Below are positions 58,287-64,000 of a stretch of 64,000 nt of DNA, piece by piece. This DNA comes from Rubrivivax sp. (GTDB taxonomy: Bacteria; Pseudomonadota; Gammaproteobacteria; Burkholderiales; Burkholderiaceae_C): the NCBI GenBank assembly GCA_027487905.1, contig JAIYCR010000010.1, positions 62,001 to 126,000 of the forward strand, in the 5' to 3' direction. Below the pieces are notes generated by a model. The model saw only the letters and a program-made list of their open reading frames with translations, ran no database searches and had not been told where the DNA came from. The position numbers and the translations under genes are program-made. Within the stretch, counting starts at the first letter, position 1, and each line of letters begins with the position of its first letter.

Positions 58287-59149
58287 TGACGGCGCCCGAG
58301 CGGCGGCCGCGCACCCTCGTCTTCAGCCACGCCAACGGGTTTCCCGCAGGCACCTATCGACGACTCTTCGCCCGCTGGCGCGCAGCGGGTTGGCGGGTGG
58401 AGGCCATCGAACGCATCGGCCACCACCCCGACCGCCCGGTCACCGGCAACTGGCCGCACCTGCGCGACGAGCTGTGCGAACGCCTGCAGGGCCTGGCCGG
58501 CGACGGGCCGGTGCACCTGGTCGGGCATTCGCTGGGCGGCTTCCTCAGCGTGCTGGCCGCCGCCCACCGGCCGGCCGCGGTGCGCGGCGTGGTGCTGCTC
58601 GATTCACCCATCATCGCCGGCTGGCGCGCCCAGACGCTGCGCCTGGCCAAGTCCAGCGGACTCATCCGCCGCGTGTCGCCGGGCAAGGTGTCGCAGCGGC
58701 GGCGGCATGAATGGCCGGATGCGGCGGCCGTGCTCGCCCATTTCCAGCGCAAGGCCGCGTTCGCCCGCTGGCACCCCGAGGTTCTGGCCGACTACGTCGA
58801 GACCGGCTTCGACCCGGCCGGGCACGATCCAGCCGTCCGCGTGCTGGGCTTTCGCCGCGACATCGAAACCCGCATCTACAACACCCTGCCCCACCACATT
58901 CCCCAGGTGCTGCGCCGCCACCCGCTGCGCTGCCCACTGGCCTTTCTCGGCGGCACGCAGTCGGCCGAGGTGCGGCAGGTGGGGCTGGACGCCACGAGAC
59001 GCCTCGCCCACGGGCGGATGGGCTGGGTGGAAGGAAGCCACCTCTTCCCGATGGAGCGGCCCGACGAGACCGCCGATGCGGTGCTCGGGTGGGTGGAGGC
59101 CTTCGATGGCGTGGAAAACCCGAAGGCGCAGGGAAACCGCCCCTGCTGA
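58286..59149 (+). CDS. Alpha/beta hydrolase
   Basis: The 287-aa protein has FSHANGFPAGTYRRLF (oxyanion segment), the nucleophile elbow GHSLGGF, VVLLDSPI and a late His in EGSHLFPMERP. Substrate unknown. Its start overlaps the Anbu-like gene (TGATG). Its last 53-bp segment (59056-59108) is repeated at 59622-59674, where the same reading continues RPDETADAVLGWV and then stops. The present C-terminus after that point (about 15 residues) may be acquired. Confidence 0.85.
   Translation: MTAPERRPRTLVFSHANGFPAGTYRRLFARWRAAGWRVEAIERIGHHPDRPVTGNWPHLRDELCERLQGLAGDGPVHLVGHSLGGFLSVLAAAHRPAAVRGVVLLDSPIIAGWRAQTLRLAKSSGLIRRVSPGKVSQRRRHEWPDAAAVLAHFQRKAAFARWHPEVLADYVETGFDPAGHDPAVRVLGFRRDIETRIYNTLPHHIPQVLRRHPLRCPLAFLGGTQSAEVRQVGLDATRRLAHGRMGWVEGSHLFPMERPDETADAVLGWVEAFDGVENPKAQGNRPC
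59056..59108. repeat. 53-bp direct repeat, copy 1 (3' end of the hydrolase gene)
   Basis: From GCGGCCCGACGAGACC to CTTCGATG, matching copy 2 at 59622-59674 with two mismatches. It encodes RPDETADAVLGWVEAFD of the hydrolase. Confidence 0.85.
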
Positions 59150-59161
59150 TGCCTTCTGGTC

Positions 59162-59263
59162 TCAGCTCGAAGCGGAGGGCTTCGAATCGAAACCTTGCAC
59201 CTGCTCGAGCTGGCTCAACAACACGATCATGTGGCGCAGCCGAATGACGTCATAGGGCGACAT
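59162..59263 (-). pseudogene. Truncated HepT-like (DUF86) fragment
   Basis: Starting at ATG 59263, inside the end of the MNT gene, a 33-codon frame begins [16 protein letters not shown]. This resembles the N-terminus of HepT-type toxins that normally follow MNT antitoxins with such an overlap. It stops after about 33 residues, whereas HepT is about 110-140 aa and ends in an RX4-6H motif, absent here. I read it as a 5' remnant cut off by the rearrangement that left the 53-bp repeats. Confidence 0.55.
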
Positions 59264-59552
59264 ACTGGGGTTCCGCGGTGCGCAGCACTTCGTCTCGAAA
59301 GTGACGGCTCAGGTCGCCCGCTGTGCGCAGATCCACGCGGCGGCCGCCCAGCAGCGCTGACAGCTCGATCTCGATGCGCGCCATGTCGAACAGCGTGGTG
59401 CTGGCGCTGGGCTCGAACTCGACGAGAAGGTCGACGTCGCTGTCGGGTCGGTCTGTTCCCTTCAGGCGCGAGCCGAACAGCGACAGCCTGCGGATGTGAT
59501 GTCGCCGGCAGACAGCGGCCAGTTCAGCCTCGGACACGCTCAGCAACGCCAC
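59250..59552 (-). CDS. MNT-domain nucleotidyltransferase (MntA antitoxin-like)
   Basis: The 100-aa protein has the minimal nucleotidyltransferase motif GSRLKG (from residue 27) ... SDVDLLVEF (Asp39 and Asp41 as metal ligands). Such proteins pair with HepT; MntA antitoxins AMPylate HepT. The toxin partner here is only a short fragment, so the system is probably inactive as a toxin. The region lies between the two 53-bp direct repeats. Confidence 0.85.
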   Translation of the reverse strand: MALLSVSEAELAAVCRRHHIRRLSLFGSRLKGTDRPDSDVDLLVEFEPSASTTLFDMARIEIELSALLGGRRVDLRTAGDLSRHFRDEVLRTAEPQYVAL

Positions 59553-59621
59553 GGAACGCTCCTTTTCGCTTGATGTTTGGCCGCGATCCTATCGTCCGTC
59601 GACTGACGGATCAGGTCGGTC

Positions 59622-59674
59622 GCGGCCCGACGAGACCGCCGATGCAGTGCTCGGGTGGGTGTAGGCCTTCGATG
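59622..59674. repeat. 53-bp direct repeat, copy 2
   Basis: Same as copy 1 (59056-59108) with two mismatches. The second mismatch turns GAG into the stop TAG in the hydrolase frame. The copy lies just upstream of the pyrG promoter -10 box. Confidence 0.85.
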
Positions 59675-59691
59675 CGCCGCACCCCCACCGA

Positions 59692-59697
59692 TATACT
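59692..59697 (+). promoter_or_regulatory. -10 element of the pyrG promoter
   Basis: TATACT lies about 90 bp upstream of the pyrG start. The matching -35 region would fall at the end of repeat copy 2 and is poor. Confidence 0.5.
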
Positions 59698-59721
59698 CCG
59701 CTTTTACCACCCGGGCCCTGA

Positions 59722-62318
<2,597 letters not shown>

Positions 62319-62365
62319 AATCCGGTCCTCGCGCGGCGGTCGCCGCCGCCCCTCCCGACCCTGCC

Positions 62366-62674
62366 ATGGCCGAAGCCTTCATCGTCGTCGAATCCCAGGT
62401 CACCGACCCCACGGCCTTCCAGGCCTACATGGCCGCAGCGCCCGCCGTGGTGCGCGAGTTCCACGGCCAGTACCTGGTGCGCGGCGGCCGCATGCGCGTG
62501 CTCGAGGGCGACTGGACACCCCCGCGCCTGACGGTGCTGCGCTATCCAAGCTTCGAGGCCGCCTCGGCGATGTACGACAGCCCGGCCTACCAGGCGGTGC
62601 GCGCGCTGCGTCTGGGCAGCACGGCCTGCTTCAACATGGTGCTGGTCGAAGGCGTGGACGCGCCGCCCGCCTGA
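62366..62674 (+). CDS. DUF1330 protein
   Basis: The 102-aa dimeric alpha/beta-barrel-type protein has the DUF1330 pattern (FIVVESQVTDPTAFQAYMAAAP, YLVRGGRMRVLEGDW, SPAYQAVRALR). It is a small cytosolic protein of unknown function. It is inserted between kdsA and eno, 48 bp after kdsA. Confidence 0.88.
   Translation: MAEAFIVVESQVTDPTAFQAYMAAAPAVVREFHGQYLVRGGRMRVLEGDWTPPRLTVLRYPSFEAASAMYDSPAYQAVRALRLGSTACFNMVLVEGVDAPPA

Positions 62675-64000
<1,326 letters not shown>

Noticed and set aside
53999-59149. A 1716-codon open frame on the plus strand across mscS, mutS and the Anbu-like gene
   Set aside because: Only its end (58286-59149) encodes a recognisable protein. The rest is a GC-rich shadow of conserved genes in another frame.

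Overview
The window is a dense, very GC-rich chromosomal segment (by eye about 70% G+C) with short intergenic gaps, many ATGA/TGATG translational overlaps and almost no mobile DNA. The gene content suggests a betaproteobacterium of the order Burkholderiales, probably near the Rubrivivax/Leptothrix/Ideonella group. The grounds are a GntR-sdhCDAB-sdhE-gltA block divergent from mdh and a CitE-like gene, a betaproteobacterial-type 6S RNA after zapA, an Anbu-type protease, PaaY/PaaG genes and an Entner-Doudoroff operon. I cannot name the species.

Left part (1-8.9 kb). An edge-truncated membrane PAS sensor and a divergent FCD-type GntR regulator come first. A selenium locus follows. A tightly coupled minus-strand operon holds egtD (histidine trimethylation to hercynine), a SenB-type selenosugar glycosyltransferase and a SelD/SenC-type selenophosphate synthase. 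Divergent from it is a PhnD-like ABC importer (binding protein, ATPase, two permeases) that fits a selenium-oxyanion transporter. Together these look like uptake and biosynthesis for selenoneine, but the EgtB-like synthase SenA is not in the window.

8.9-22.7 kb holds the TCA-cycle block: gltA, sdhE, sdhBADC and a HutC-type GntR regulator on the minus strand, then mdh, a CitE-like lyase and, after two unrelated envelope genes, acnA on the plus strand. A perfect 12-bp palindrome lies between the regulator and mdh.

22.7-36.3 kb is mixed metabolism: an MsnO8-type flavin monooxygenase, riboflavin synthase, a cytochrome P450, an ArsC/Spx-like protein, a lipoprotein and a metallo-beta-lactamase-fold enzyme whose start codons share one CATG, an SDR, and edd/eda with a HexR-like palindrome in the edd promoter. 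Then come ChaC, a MobA-like transferase, a DUF805 protein, pdxH-nth, a GAF protein, and a ZapB-like protein with zapA. 6S RNA follows zapA.

36.5-49.2 kb: a TauE/SafE permease overlapping a degenerate GGDEF protein, divergent paaY/paaG, rpsU-yqeY, a TakP-like TRAP transporter, pmbA/darP, mogA, cysE and trmJ.

49.4-64 kb: a SuhB with a long acidic tail, puuE and a UraD/allantoate-amidohydrolase fusion (ureide catabolism), mscS, mutS, an Anbu-like protease and an alpha/beta hydrolase. The 3' end of the hydrolase gene is duplicated as a 53-bp direct repeat around a decayed MNT/HepT module. The window ends with pyrG-kdsA-DUF1330-eno; eno runs off the right edge.
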